Shown piece by piece: positions 1 through 9,024 of a stretch of DNA of 64,000 bases. A program made the translations under genes and the position numbers. The stretch is from Pantoea alhagi (GTDB lineage Bacteria > Pseudomonadota > Gammaproteobacteria > Enterobacterales > Enterobacteriaceae), in contig NZ_CP019706.1 in the NCBI RefSeq assembly GCF_002101395.1, forward strand, positions 4,175,971 to 4,239,970, written 5' to 3'. Position 1 is the first letter of the stretch; each line of letters begins with the position of its first letter. The notes beneath the pieces were generated by a model that saw nothing but the letters and a program-made list of their open reading frames with translations, did no database searches and was not told the origin of the DNA.

Positions 1-387
1 CGTAAGGATCTCAAAGGCATGATCCGCGCGCTGAAGGCGGGCGAGATCATCTGGTATGCGCCCGATCACGATTACGGCCCGAAAAGCAGCGTCTTTGTGC
101 CCTTTTTCGCCGTGCCGGATGCTGCCTCGACCAAAGGCAGCTATATGCTGATCCGCACCGCGAAGCCCGCCGTGATCCCTTTCCTGCCGCGTCGTCTGCC
201 GCACGGTAAAGGTTATGAGCTGATCGTCTTGCCTGACGTGAAAGATGTGCCGACCGATAACGAGGAAGCCACCGCAAGGCGGATGAATCAGATCGTTGAA
301 GAAGCGGTACTGATGGCCCCGGAGCAGTATATGTGGCTGCACCGTCGTTTTAAAACGCGTCCGCCTGGCAAAGAGAAACTTTACTAA
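1..387 (+). CDS. lpxL: Lipid A acyltransferase LpxL (HtrB) type, C-terminal part only
   Basis: The reading frame is open from base 1, so the gene starts outside the window; about 128 C-terminal residues are visible. LpxL-type enzymes transfer a secondary acyl chain, usually laurate from acyl-ACP, to the Kdo2-lipid IVA precursor at the inner membrane. The visible part contains the APDHDYGPKSSVFVPFF segment and the C-terminal RRFKTRP signature typical of the LpxL/LpxP group. LpxP is nearly identical here, but the neighbours msyB, yceK and mdoH match the E. coli mdoGH-yceK-msyB-lpxL neighbourhood, which favours lpxL. The E. coli gene mdtG, which lies between msyB and lpxL, is absent. Confidence 0.88.
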   Translation, partial: RKDLKGMIRALKAGEIIWYAPDHDYGPKSSVFVPFFAVPDAASTKGSYMLIRTAKPAVIPFLPRRLPHGKGYELIVLPDVKDVPTDNEEATARRMNQIVEEAVLMAPEQYMWLHRRFKTRPPGKEKLY

Positions 388-398
388 CCCCTTCTTTT

Positions 399-433
399 CC
401 CTTTCGTTCCACTACGGAGCGAAAGGGTCTGAT
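399..433 (+). terminator. Probable terminator after lpxL
   Basis: An 8-bp perfect stem, CCCTTTCG at 399-406 and CGAAAGGG at 420-427, with extra TCC/GGA pairing inside the loop, lies 12 bases after the lpxL stop. The T-run after it is poor, so termination may be weak. Confidence 0.45.
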
Positions 434-533
434 TTCCGCCCATCCAGACAGTTTTTTTAAAGCTGATGCTATGAGTGCTGAAACTTCGTCTATTCTTTCC
501 TGAAACCATCCTTGAGGAGATTAGGAGAGACTA

Positions 534-935
534 ATGAGCATGTTTAGCACACTGGAAGAAGCTATCGATAGCGCCCGTGAAGAGTTCCTGGCGAATAACC
601 CAGAGCTGGATGAAGATGAGGTTTCAGTAGGGCAATTCAATCTGCAAAAATATGTGATGCAGGATGGCGAAATTATGTGGCAGGCGGAGTTTCTCGCTGA
701 TGAAAGCGATGACGGCGAGTTGCTGCCTCTCCGCACCGGTGAAGCTGCGCAGGCTATTTTCGAGGGTGACTTCGATGAGGTGGAGCTGCGCCAGGAATGG
801 ATGCCGGAAAACACGCTGCACGAATGGGACGAAGGTGAATTCCAGCTGGAAGCGCCGCTGGATACCGAAGAAGGCGAAGCGGTAGCCCAGGAGTGGGAAG
901 ACAGCGGCAGCAATAACGAATCAGACCGCTGGTAA
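534..935 (+). CDS. msyB: Acidic protein MsyB
   Basis: A 133-residue, very acidic protein with clear similarity to E. coli MsyB (124 aa): the N-terminal TLEEAIDSAREEFLANNP segment and the NTLHEWDEGEFQLE core are conserved. MsyB was named as a multicopy suppressor of secY/secA temperature-sensitive mutants; its exact function is unsettled. It has no signal peptide or membrane segment, so it is probably cytosolic. The ATG at 534 follows an AGGAGA-type ribosome site at a good distance. It lies between lpxL and convergent yceK. The C-terminal tail is about nine residues longer than in E. coli. Confidence 0.93.
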   Translation: MSMFSTLEEAIDSAREEFLANNPELDEDEVSVGQFNLQKYVMQDGEIMWQAEFLADESDDGELLPLRTGEAAQAIFEGDFDEVELRQEWMPENTLHEWDEGEFQLEAPLDTEEGEAVAQEWEDSGSNNESDRW

Positions 936-943
936 CCCTGTTT

Positions 944-1183
944 TTATTCATAAGGCCCGTGCTGTGCATCGACCGGTAACAGCAGCGTATCCAGCAGGGC
1001 CGACAGCGGCACGTCGAGAATGGTGAGAAAACGCCACGGCGTGTCGCGCACATCCCACTGTACGCCAGGATAATATTGATTACCGTGCCCCTGTCCGGGT
1101 ACGGTGCGGCTGATAATGCTGCCGCAGCCGGTTAACAGCAATACCAGCGTCAGCAGGGCTGCGCTACGTAATCCTTTTTTCAA
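944..1183 (-). CDS. yceK: YceK-family outer-membrane lipoprotein
   Basis: A 79-residue protein with a lipoprotein signal: basic start MKKGLRS, hydrophobic stretch, then lipobox LLTGC with Cys at residue 20. After the Cys it carries the YceK/DUF1375 pattern (PGQGHGNQYYPGVQWD, later LDVPLSALLDTLLLP). Its function is unknown. It is transcribed away from mdoH's 3' end and converges with msyB across an 8-base gap, the same arrangement as in E. coli. The acylated Cys is not followed by Asp, so sorting to the outer membrane is expected. Confidence 0.9.
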   Translation of the reverse strand: MKKGLRSAALLTLVLLLTGCGSIISRTVPGQGHGNQYYPGVQWDVRDTPWRFLTILDVPLSALLDTLLLPVDAQHGPYE

Positions 1184-1272
1184 TCTTTTACCTCTCTTTT
1201 AGTCAGCCTGATATTGGCTGTCCGGCGTTTGTCCGCCCTCTGTTTAAAAATAGCCTACTGCCAGCCGGGAAT

Positions 1273-1296
1273 AAAAAAGCGGCCCGAAGGCCGCTC
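1273..1296 (-). terminator. Terminator of the mdoGH operon
   Basis: Read on the minus strand, GCGGCC-TTCG-GGCCGC forms a stable stem closed by a UUCG tetraloop and followed by six T's. It sits about 60 bases after the mdoH stop, a classic rho-independent terminator. Confidence 0.85.
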
Positions 1297-1355
1297 TTGC
1301 AACATGCTAATGGCACTATGGCTGCGCTGGCCCGCGAAACAGGCCAGGCACCGGC

Positions 1356-3920
1356 TTATTTCGCAGGCGTTAGCGCCAGCGGATTCAGCTGCAGCGTACG
1401 GTAGTAGTCCTGCCACTCACGGTACTTTTCTGCATCCTGCCACAGACGATAGTGCAGGCGCGCCAGCGTTACCGGATCGCTAATCAGCGCCAGACGCTCA
1501 TCGCGGTTCAGCTTCGACGGCGCATCGCTTAAGGCATGCTCTACCCGACGGTCGCGCGCATAGTCCAGCAGATCGCTTTTCAGGTGACGCGAGGTCGCCA
1601 GCGCGGTGGCCAGGGCGTTAAACGACGGATGGAACAGCGCATGCATAAAGCCCTGCTTCAGCGCACGTTCGCGGTTCAGCTGCAGATAGGTATCGGTATC
1701 CACCAGCTCTTTCGGCGGCGCATACTCTTCCGGGATCAGGAACAGCTTGGCGCGGCGGGTCGCCAGCCCATTGCTGGCGCGGCTGGAAATTACCGACACA
1801 AACGGCGACAGGATCAGCGAGAACACAATCGGTGACAGCCACCAGAGGAAGTTCAGATCCAGCCAGCCCATGCCCACCGCCCAGACGATACCCAGCAGCA
1901 TCTGTGAACCATGACGCCGGAACGCTTCGCTCCAGGGCGTAGCATCGTCGTCACGCTGCGGTGAGTTCCACACTACTTCCCAACCCAGGAAGGCGCTGAC
2001 CACAAATACCGTATGGAACAGCATACGCACCGGCGCCAGTAACACCGAGAACAGCATTTCCAGCAGCATTGAGGCCAGCAGACGCAGCGCGCCGCCATAG
2101 CCTTTCGCGCCTTTAAACCAGATCAGCACTACGCTCAACAGCTTCGGCAGGAACAGCAGCACCAGCGTGGTAGAGAACAGCGCAATAGCCAGCTCCGGAC
2201 GCCACTGCGGCCACACCGGGAAGAGCTGGCGCGGTTGCAGGAAGTACTGCGGCTCCATCAGTGTATGCACCACCTGCAAGGCAGTGGAGAGCGCGAGGAA
2301 CAGGAACCACAACGGCGCAGAAAGATAAGACATCACGCCGGTGAGGAACACCGCGCGGTGCACCGGGTGCATGCCTTTAACCAGGAACAGCCTGAAGTTC
2401 ATCAGGTTGCCGTGACACCAGCGACGGTCACGCTTCAGCTCATCCAGCAGGTTAGGCGGCAGCTCTTCATACGAGCCGGGCAGATCGTAGGCAATCCACA
2501 CGCCCCAGCCGGCGCGACGCATTAGCGCAGCCTCGACAAAGTCATGGGAGAGGATCGACCCGGCAAACGAGCCTTCGCCCGGCAGCGGTGCCAGCGCACA
2601 GTGCTCGATAAAGGGCTTCACGCGGATAATGGCGTTATGCCCCCAATAGTGCGACTCGCCCAGCTGCCAGAAGTGCAGTCCGGCGGTAAACAACGGCCCG
2701 TAAACGCGCGTGGCAAACTGCTGGCAACGCGCATAGAGCGTATCCATCCCGGATGCCTTTGGTGAAGACTGGATAATACCGGCATTCGGGTTCGCTTCCA
2801 TCATGCGTACCAGACCGGTCAGACATTCACCGCTCATTACGCTATCCGCATCCAGCACCACCATATAGCTGTACTGGCTGCCCCAGCGGCGGCAGAAGTC
2901 ATCGATGTTGCCGCTTTTACGCTTCACGCGGCGGCGGCGGCGGCGATAAAAGATCTTCCCTGCCCCGCCCACGTCACGAACCAGCTCCATCCAGGCTTTC
3001 TGTTCCGCCACGGCGATATCTGCATCATAGCTGTCGCTAAGAATATAGACGTCAAAATGCTGACTCTCTCCGCTGCGCACTACCGATTCCCAGGTGGCGC
3101 GCAAACCGGCAAAGACGCGTTCCACATCTTCGTTACAGATCGGCATAATCAACGCGGTGCGATGAGTGGGATCGATCGGCTCATTGCCGGTAAGCGTATA
3201 CGAGATACTGTACTTATCGCGGCCAATCAGCAGCTGCAGAAAGCCCATCAGCGCCGTCCAGAAACCGGCAGAGACCCAACAGAACAGAATGGCGAACAGG
3301 AACAGAATCCCGGTCTGCAACACATAAGGCAGCAGTTGCAGCAGCGATTGCTGCCAGTTCTGGTTGAGCATATCCATTGGGTCGATCAGCGCCCAGCCCT
3401 GGTAAGGCAGAATGGTCTTCATATACCAGGTGGCGATCACCGTCTGGAAAATCGTCAGGATCAACAGAATATAACGACGAATTGAGCCGACATGACGCCA
3501 TTTATCTTCCTGGCGCTGTTCTTCCGCCGAGGCGTAGCGCGGGGTGGATTTACGTCCGCGCAGCGAATCCCAGGCGCGCGCCAGCGGGTTAGTCCGCCAG
3601 GCTTCCGGGAACATCAGCGAACGCTTTACCGGCGGCATCGCCTTCAGCGTGGTGCGTCCGAGATAATCCTCGCTGAACTGTTTGCCCTCATCCAGCGAGT
3701 CCGGCCAGCTCATTTCAATACGTGACTTTACCGAGCTCAGCGGCGCGTCATCGGCACGCGCTTCGGCTGGGCCATTCTCGCCCAGCTGCTGATGCAGTTT
3801 GCTGTAAACCTCACCGCCCGCCTCCGGGGCGGGCAGATTTGACGCCAGCGCCGCTTTGCCGTCCGGCGGCAGCGGCAGCGCGTCGATATAGTCAGCGGGA
3901 GTTAGGATTGATTTATTCAT
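1356..3920 (-). CDS. mdoH: Glucans biosynthesis glucosyltransferase H
   Basis: 854 residues, close to E. coli MdoH/OpgH (847). It is the inner-membrane family 2 glycosyltransferase that builds and exports the beta-1,2-glucan backbone of osmoregulated periplasmic glucans from UDP-glucose, with acyl carrier protein as partner. Two membrane segments lie around residues 140-230, followed by a large cytosolic GT2 domain with the VVLDADSVMSG metal/UDP motif and the RRWCHGN motif (the R/QxxRW signature), then a C-terminal group of six or so membrane segments. Its start overlaps the end of mdoG by 8 bases, so translation is probably coupled. Confidence 0.97.
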   Translation of the reverse strand: MNKSILTPADYIDALPLPPDGKAALASNLPAPEAGGEVYSKLHQQLGENGPAEARADDAPLSSVKSRIEMSWPDSLDEGKQFSEDYLGRTTLKAMPPVKRSLMFPEAWRTNPLARAWDSLRGRKSTPRYASAEEQRQEDKWRHVGSIRRYILLILTIFQTVIATWYMKTILPYQGWALIDPMDMLNQNWQQSLLQLLPYVLQTGILFLFAILFCWVSAGFWTALMGFLQLLIGRDKYSISYTLTGNEPIDPTHRTALIMPICNEDVERVFAGLRATWESVVRSGESQHFDVYILSDSYDADIAVAEQKAWMELVRDVGGAGKIFYRRRRRRVKRKSGNIDDFCRRWGSQYSYMVVLDADSVMSGECLTGLVRMMEANPNAGIIQSSPKASGMDTLYARCQQFATRVYGPLFTAGLHFWQLGESHYWGHNAIIRVKPFIEHCALAPLPGEGSFAGSILSHDFVEAALMRRAGWGVWIAYDLPGSYEELPPNLLDELKRDRRWCHGNLMNFRLFLVKGMHPVHRAVFLTGVMSYLSAPLWFLFLALSTALQVVHTLMEPQYFLQPRQLFPVWPQWRPELAIALFSTTLVLLFLPKLLSVVLIWFKGAKGYGGALRLLASMLLEMLFSVLLAPVRMLFHTVFVVSAFLGWEVVWNSPQRDDDATPWSEAFRRHGSQMLLGIVWAVGMGWLDLNFLWWLSPIVFSLILSPFVSVISSRASNGLATRRAKLFLIPEEYAPPKELVDTDTYLQLNRERALKQGFMHALFHPSFNALATALATSRHLKSDLLDYARDRRVEHALSDAPSKLNRDERLALISDPVTLARLHYRLWQDAEKYREWQDYYRTLQLNPLALTPAK

Positions 3921-5478
3921 TGGCAGGCAACTGATAGCTCCATGTTTCCGTCAGCGTTTTATCACCGTTAACCAGTGCGGCACGCATTTCGGTCGGCTGC
4001 TTATTGTCTTTAACGCGAATGCGCAGCATTAAACGCCAGCCTTTGTTTACCGGGTTATAGCGCACGCTCTGTTCAACAATCTCACCGTTATTGCCGATGC
4101 TAACCTGAGGCGTAACCGGCGTGTTATCCGGCAGCGCGCTCATATCCTGACCGACAAAGTCCACCACAAAAGCGAGGGTGCCGTCTGGCTGGCGCACCAG
4201 GTTTGACTGTTTTACATCGCCGGTAGAACGCAGCGTATTTTTCACCCATGCGGTATCCGGCGAATGCAGCTGGTCTTCATCACGGGTAAAGTGCAAACGA
4301 TATTTAAAGTTCATTTCCTTGCCCGGCTCCGGCAGATTCTCCGGCGTCCAGAAGGCAACGATATTATCGTTGGTTTCATCTGCTGTCGGGATCTCAACCA
4401 GCTCTACGCGACCTTTACCCCAGTCGCCCTGCGGCTCAATCCAGCCGCTTGGGCGCAGATCGTAACGATCGTCGAGATCCTGATACTGATTGAACTCGCG
4501 TCCGCGCTGCAGCAGGCCAAATCCTTTCGGACTTTCTACGGTAAAGGTGCTTACCGCCAGATGTTTCGGATTGTTCAGCGGACGCCAGATCCATTCGCCG
4601 TTACCGGCATGAATCGACAGACCGTTGGAATCATGCAGAGAAGGACGATAGTTGACTATCGGAGAAGGCTGATTCGGACCATAGAGGAACATGCTGGTCA
4701 GCGGCGCAACGCCCAGCTTGCCTACTTTGTCGCGCAGATAGACTTTTGACTGCACATCCACATTGGTGTCCTTACCCGGACGCAGCACAAAGCGGTAGGC
4801 ACCGGTAGCACGCGGAGAATCCAGCAGCGCATAGATTACCAGCTGTTTATCCTGCGGCTTTGGACGCTCAATCCAGAATTCGCGAAAACGTGGGAACTCT
4901 TCACCAGAAGGCAGCGCGGTATCGATCGCCAGCCCACGCGAAGAGAGGCCATAAACCTGGCCGCCGCCAATCACGCGAAAATAGCTGGCGCCGAGGAAAC
5001 TGGTGATTTCGTCATCTTTATCTTTGGCGTTTAACGGATAAAGCACTTTAAAACCAGCAAAACCCAGGTTCTTAATGGTTTCCGGATCGTGCTGAACATT
5101 GCCAAAATTAAAATATTCCGGGCTGTATTTGATTTCCCGGACCGCGTTGGCAGTGACTTCATGCAGTTTTACCGGGGTATCGAAATACATGCCCTGATGA
5201 TAAAACTCCAGCTTGAATGGCGTTTTCAGTTTATGCCAATAGGCTTTATCGTGATTAAACTGAATCTGCTGATAGTCAGCATATTTCATGTCACGAAACT
5301 GAGAGGGCAAATTGCTCTTCGGCGCTTCAAAACTTTTTCCCGCTAACGACTTTGCCTCTTTGGCGACATCATCAATGCTAAAAGCCCAACCGGTGTTGGT
5401 ATACAAGGCAAACAGAACTGCCGCACTGACCCAGTGCGTTTTTTTCAGTCCCGATTTATTTTTGTTAGTAATCAGCAC
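3913..5478 (-). CDS. mdoG: Glucans biosynthesis protein G (periplasmic)
   Basis: 521 residues. A signal peptide (basic KSGLKKTHW followed by a hydrophobic stretch, ending near GWAF) leads into the mature protein beginning SIDDVAKEAKSLAGK, nearly identical to E. coli MdoG/OpgG. MdoG acts in the periplasm on the nascent glucan chain and is needed for beta-1,6 branching. The N-terminus is about ten residues longer than in E. coli (extra LITNKNKSGL); a shorter start is possible. It is the first gene of mdoGH, divergent from mdoC across about 240 bp that should hold both promoters. Confidence 0.97.
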   Translation of the reverse strand: MLITNKNKSGLKKTHWVSAAVLFALYTNTGWAFSIDDVAKEAKSLAGKSFEAPKSNLPSQFRDMKYADYQQIQFNHDKAYWHKLKTPFKLEFYHQGMYFDTPVKLHEVTANAVREIKYSPEYFNFGNVQHDPETIKNLGFAGFKVLYPLNAKDKDDEITSFLGASYFRVIGGGQVYGLSSRGLAIDTALPSGEEFPRFREFWIERPKPQDKQLVIYALLDSPRATGAYRFVLRPGKDTNVDVQSKVYLRDKVGKLGVAPLTSMFLYGPNQPSPIVNYRPSLHDSNGLSIHAGNGEWIWRPLNNPKHLAVSTFTVESPKGFGLLQRGREFNQYQDLDDRYDLRPSGWIEPQGDWGKGRVELVEIPTADETNDNIVAFWTPENLPEPGKEMNFKYRLHFTRDEDQLHSPDTAWVKNTLRSTGDVKQSNLVRQPDGTLAFVVDFVGQDMSALPDNTPVTPQVSIGNNGEIVEQSVRYNPVNKGWRLMLRIRVKDNKQPTEMRAALVNGDKTLTETWSYQLPANE

Positions 5479-5717
5479 ATCCCCCCCTTTCGTGTGCTTA
5501 AATCAATCTCATCCATATTAATGGATTATTCGGTTTTCCGACAGTATACCCGCCGTTTTGTTCCTGTATTCTCTGCTCTCAGGGCTTTTCTCTGCGTTGA
5601 TCGTCTGTTACAGAATCGGCTGATATTATATGGATTCCCGTTCCGGTAAAGTAAAGCGCTTACTTTTGTCACGTTCAGGGCGAGCCGGTATATAAAACGT
5701 ACTAAAACTGGATAACT

Positions 5718-6839
5718 ATGCGTACTAAATCTCATCAGCGTGAATATTTTTTTGATTCTATTCGCGCCTGGCTGATGCTTCTTGGCATTCCTTTTCATGT
5801 TTCACTTATTTATTCCAGCCACCAGTGGTCTGTTAACAGCGCGGAGCCGTCGTTGTGGTTAACCGTGTTCAATGACTTTATTCATGCTTTCCGCATGCAG
5901 GTGTTTTTCGTCATATCTGGTTACTTTTCTTTTATGCTCTGGTTGCGCTATGCACCGCGCGAATGGTGGAAAGTGCGCGTGGAGCGCGTTGGCATCCCGA
6001 TGCTCAGCGCCATTCCGCTGATTACCCTGCCCCAGTTTTTTATACTGAAAGAGTGGACGGGTAAAATCACCGGCTGGCCACACTTTACCGCGTATGAAAA
6101 ATATAACACCCTGGTCTGGGAGCTTACCTCCCACCTGTGGTTTCTGTTGGTGCTGGTTATTTTCACCTCGCTGGGGCTGGTGCTGTTTCGCCACCTGCGG
6201 GCGGCGGAGCAAAACCTGACCACCGCGCCCGGCTGGCTGATACTCACTCTGGCAGTGCTGTTTTACAGCCTGTGCTGGGGCGCTTTTCGCCGTCTGATTT
6301 TTACCTTTCAGCCTGCGCTGCTGACCGATGGGCTTTTCAACTTTGCCGTTATGCAAACCCTGTTTTATCTCCCTTTCTTCTGGCTTGGCGCGCTCGTCTG
6401 GCGCAATCCGGCGCTGAAGGCGCGCTTTGTGCGCTTTAATCCGTGGGCGCTAATCGGCTCGGTGCTGGCATTCTTCGCCTATATGGCCAACCAGCGCTAC
6501 AGCAGCGGCGAAGGCTGGATGTATGAAATTGATGCGGTGGTATCAATGCTCATGGGTCTGTGGATGGTTAACGTGGTATTTTCCTTTGGGCATCGCTTCC
6601 TGAATGCCCATTCAGCGCGCATTACCTGGCTGGTGAATGCTTCTCTGTTTATCTATCTGGTGCATCATCCGCTGACGCTACTGTACGGCATCTTTATTAC
6701 GCCGCATATTCATAATAATGCGCTGGGTTTTATTGCTGGCCTGTTGTTTGTCTTCGGCATCGCCTTTGTGCTGTATGAAATTCATTTGCGCATTCCGCTG
6801 CTGCGCTTCCTGTTTTCCGGGCGAAAAGCCCGCCCCTGA
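5718..6839 (+). CDS. mdoC: Glucans biosynthesis protein C (succinyl transferase)
   Basis: 373 residues (E. coli OpgC 385), an acyltransferase-3 family integral membrane protein with about ten membrane segments. OpgC adds succinyl groups to osmoregulated periplasmic glucans, giving them negative charge. The REYFFDSIRAWLMLLGIPFHVSLIYSS start and the LVHHPLTLLYG motif near residue 315 are typical. The ATG at 5718 is preceded by GGATAAC. It is divergent from mdoG and convergent with clsC. It completes the three-gene glucan set. Confidence 0.95.
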   Translation: MRTKSHQREYFFDSIRAWLMLLGIPFHVSLIYSSHQWSVNSAEPSLWLTVFNDFIHAFRMQVFFVISGYFSFMLWLRYAPREWWKVRVERVGIPMLSAIPLITLPQFFILKEWTGKITGWPHFTAYEKYNTLVWELTSHLWFLLVLVIFTSLGLVLFRHLRAAEQNLTTAPGWLILTLAVLFYSLCWGAFRRLIFTFQPALLTDGLFNFAVMQTLFYLPFFWLGALVWRNPALKARFVRFNPWALIGSVLAFFAYMANQRYSSGEGWMYEIDAVVSMLMGLWMVNVVFSFGHRFLNAHSARITWLVNASLFIYLVHHPLTLLYGIFITPHIHNNALGFIAGLLFVFGIAFVLYEIHLRIPLLRFLFSGRKARP

Positions 6840-6863
6840 GTTACAGACGGGCATGGATGCCCG

Positions 6864-8336
6864 CTATAGCAACCACTCTACCGGCAGACGCCAGACCAGG
6901 CGCACCAGCAGACGCTGATAAAAGCGGGTTTTCGGCTCATGCTTATGCACGATTTCCCCCGGTTCACCTTCATATTCCACCCAGTTAACCCGTCCCCATT
7001 TATCCAGCCGCAACGTCCAGGCGCGCTCACGCATCTCTTCGACAAACCGCTGATGGATATTGCTTGCCAGCGTTTCGCTCTCGATCAGCAGCCCCATTTC
7101 GGTATTCAGCACTGCCGAACGCGGATCGAAGTTAAAGGAGCCGATAAACACCTTCTGGTTATCGACGCTGAAGGTTTTGGCATGCAGGCTGGAGCCGGAA
7201 TTGCCGGTAAGTCCGCGATCGTGCGGCTTCTCTTCGCTATCGGCCTGCGGCTTTAGTTCATACAGCTTAACGCCATGACGCAGCAGCTTTTTACGCCATT
7301 TGGCGTAGCCGGCATGCACCACCGATACATCGTTAGCCGCCAGTGAGTTAGTGAGGATAGCGATTTTAACGCCGCTGCGCACCAGCGCCAGCAGCTGCGC
7401 GACGCCCGCGCGCGTCGGGACAAAATAGGCGGAAATGATATCGAACTGGTGTTGCGGGCGACCAATGATTTCGATCATCCTCTGCGGCAGCAGCGTGGCG
7501 CGCCGCGCTTTGCCCAGTCCCTTACGCGGATCGTCGCTCAACAGACGCGCCGGTGCCCAGGTCATCTTTAATTCGCCGCTGTCCAGCTGCGACATATAGC
7601 CGCAGGACTGCAGGCGCTGCATATAGCGCTGCACCTGTTCGCTGTCGCGCCAGGCTTCTGGCAGCGTCACTTCCGCGCGGGAATCGTCCGGCGCTTCATC
7701 CACCACCGCGGAAAAAGCGGTCACCGCCTTGCTTTGCCAGTAGCGTTCAAAGTCAGCCGCCACCTCTTCCACCACTGGCCCGATCGCCATAACATCGAGA
7801 TCGGAAAACAGCGGCTGTTTGCCTGCGCCAAAGTATTCATCGCCAATATTACGCCCGCCGACAATGGTAACCATGTCATCAACGGTCAGGCTTTTATTGT
7901 GCATGCGGCGGTTCAGGCGGGCAAAATCGCTGAGATAACCCAGCGCCCGCAGAGTGCGAAACGAGAACGGATTAAATAAGCGGATCTCGATATTGGGATG
8001 ACGATTCAGTTCGCTCAGCGTTTTGTCCAGTCCCATGGTGTTGTTGTCATCCAGCAGCAAACGGACCTGGACGCCCCGGTCAGCGGCCTCCAGCAGCGCG
8101 CTGAACAGCAGCCGTCCGGACATATCGTTTTGCCAGATATAGTACTGGATATCGATGCGTTCTTCCGCCATCGACAACAGCTGATAGCGAGCAGCGAAGG
8201 CATCCAGTCCGTCGCTTAATGAATGGATACCGCTGTGCTGTGGATGTTGAACGGTACGGGGTTTAACTGCCCTGGCGAGGCGGGTACGGCTGTCTGCAGG
8301 CGTCACGTTATCCTGCGGGTAAAGCGCTTCAGCCAT
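6864..8336 (-). CDS. clsC: Cardiolipin synthase C (ClsC/YmdC)
   Basis: 490 residues (E. coli ClsC 473), a phospholipase D superfamily enzyme. Two HKD motifs are visible: RRMHNKSLTVDD around residue 144-154 and SLHAKTFSVDNQK in the C-terminal half, each followed by the GG/GS-R-N or GSFNFDPRS element. ClsC in E. coli makes cardiolipin from phosphatidylglycerol and phosphatidylethanolamine and works best together with YmdB, whose gene lies just upstream (31-base gap), so the two probably form an operon ymdB-clsC as in E. coli. There is no obvious membrane segment at the N-terminus. Confidence 0.94.
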   Translation of the reverse strand: MAEALYPQDNVTPADSRTRLARAVKPRTVQHPQHSGIHSLSDGLDAFAARYQLLSMAEERIDIQYYIWQNDMSGRLLFSALLEAADRGVQVRLLLDDNNTMGLDKTLSELNRHPNIEIRLFNPFSFRTLRALGYLSDFARLNRRMHNKSLTVDDMVTIVGGRNIGDEYFGAGKQPLFSDLDVMAIGPVVEEVAADFERYWQSKAVTAFSAVVDEAPDDSRAEVTLPEAWRDSEQVQRYMQRLQSCGYMSQLDSGELKMTWAPARLLSDDPRKGLGKARRATLLPQRMIEIIGRPQHQFDIISAYFVPTRAGVAQLLALVRSGVKIAILTNSLAANDVSVVHAGYAKWRKKLLRHGVKLYELKPQADSEEKPHDRGLTGNSGSSLHAKTFSVDNQKVFIGSFNFDPRSAVLNTEMGLLIESETLASNIHQRFVEEMRERAWTLRLDKWGRVNWVEYEGEPGEIVHKHEPKTRFYQRLLVRLVWRLPVEWLL

Positions 8337-8367
8337 TATTTTTCCTTTTTTCTAAACCTGATTGTTA

Positions 8368-8919
8368 TTATTCACCGGCTGCAGCTCCGCCGTCATCGGC
8401 CTGTTCTGAATGCTGGCGATAAAGACGATAGCTTTCCTCGTCAAAACAGACCAGCCAGACCTGCTGCGGATAGTCGTGCTGCTGCAAAAACTGGCTAATG
8501 GTTCGCAAGGCGATCGTCGCCGCCGCCGCTTTAGGGTAGCCATAAATGCCGGTGCTGATAGCGGGAAAGGCGATGGTGGCGAAGCGATGCTCTGCGGCCA
8601 GCTGCAAACTATTATTATAGGCGCTGGCCAGCAGCTCCGCTTCGCCCTGGCCGCCACCACGCCAGACCGGGCCTACGGTATGAATCACTGCACGCGCCGG
8701 TAAGTTGCCGGCTCCGGTCAGCACCGCCTCTCCGGTCGGGCAGCCGCCCCGACTCGCCGCCAGCTGGCGACACTCGGCTAACAACGCCGGTCCCGCCGCG
8801 CGATGAATTGCGCCGTCAACGCCGCCGCCGCCCAGTAAGCTGCTGTTTGCGGCGTTAACAATCACGTCTACCTGCTGACGCGTAATATCACCCTGAATAA
8901 TACGTAGTCGGCTATGCAT
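8368..8919 (-). CDS. ymdB: O-acetyl-ADP-ribose deacetylase, macro domain (YmdB)
   Basis: 183 residues from the ATG at 8919, which has a GGAG ribosome site; a longer frame to 8967 has no such site. It is a single macro domain: the substrate-binding VNAANSSLLGGGGVDGAIHR loop and the AFPAISTGIYGYP loop are complete. The enzyme removes acetyl groups from O-acetyl-ADP-ribose. In E. coli YmdB also modulates RNase III activity and supports ClsC. It is followed by clsC on the same strand. The C-terminus carries a few extra residues (DGGAAAGE). Confidence 0.94.
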   Translation of the reverse strand: MHSRLRIIQGDITRQQVDVIVNAANSSLLGGGGVDGAIHRAAGPALLAECRQLAASRGGCPTGEAVLTGAGNLPARAVIHTVGPVWRGGGQGEAELLASAYNNSLQLAAEHRFATIAFPAISTGIYGYPKAAAATIALRTISQFLQQHDYPQQVWLVCFDEESYRLYRQHSEQADDGGAAAGE

Positions 8920-9024
8920 GTTTTCTCCTCGCAATATCAATGGTGAAAATCGGGTCGGGGATGCCATTTAGTCTAGACTTAGCGAAACGTTCCGCGCCTG
9001 CCTTTTTTACAGGAGAAGAACCGC

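Noticed and set aside
5859..6356. 165-codon minus-strand frame inside mdoC
   Set aside because: Basic, Gln/His-rich shadow composition; mdoC on the plus strand is clearly conserved.
6848..6863. CGGGCAT-gg-ATGCCCG hairpin between mdoC and clsC as a terminator
   Set aside because: There is no T-run on either strand, and the loop is only two bases; evidence is too weak to annotate.
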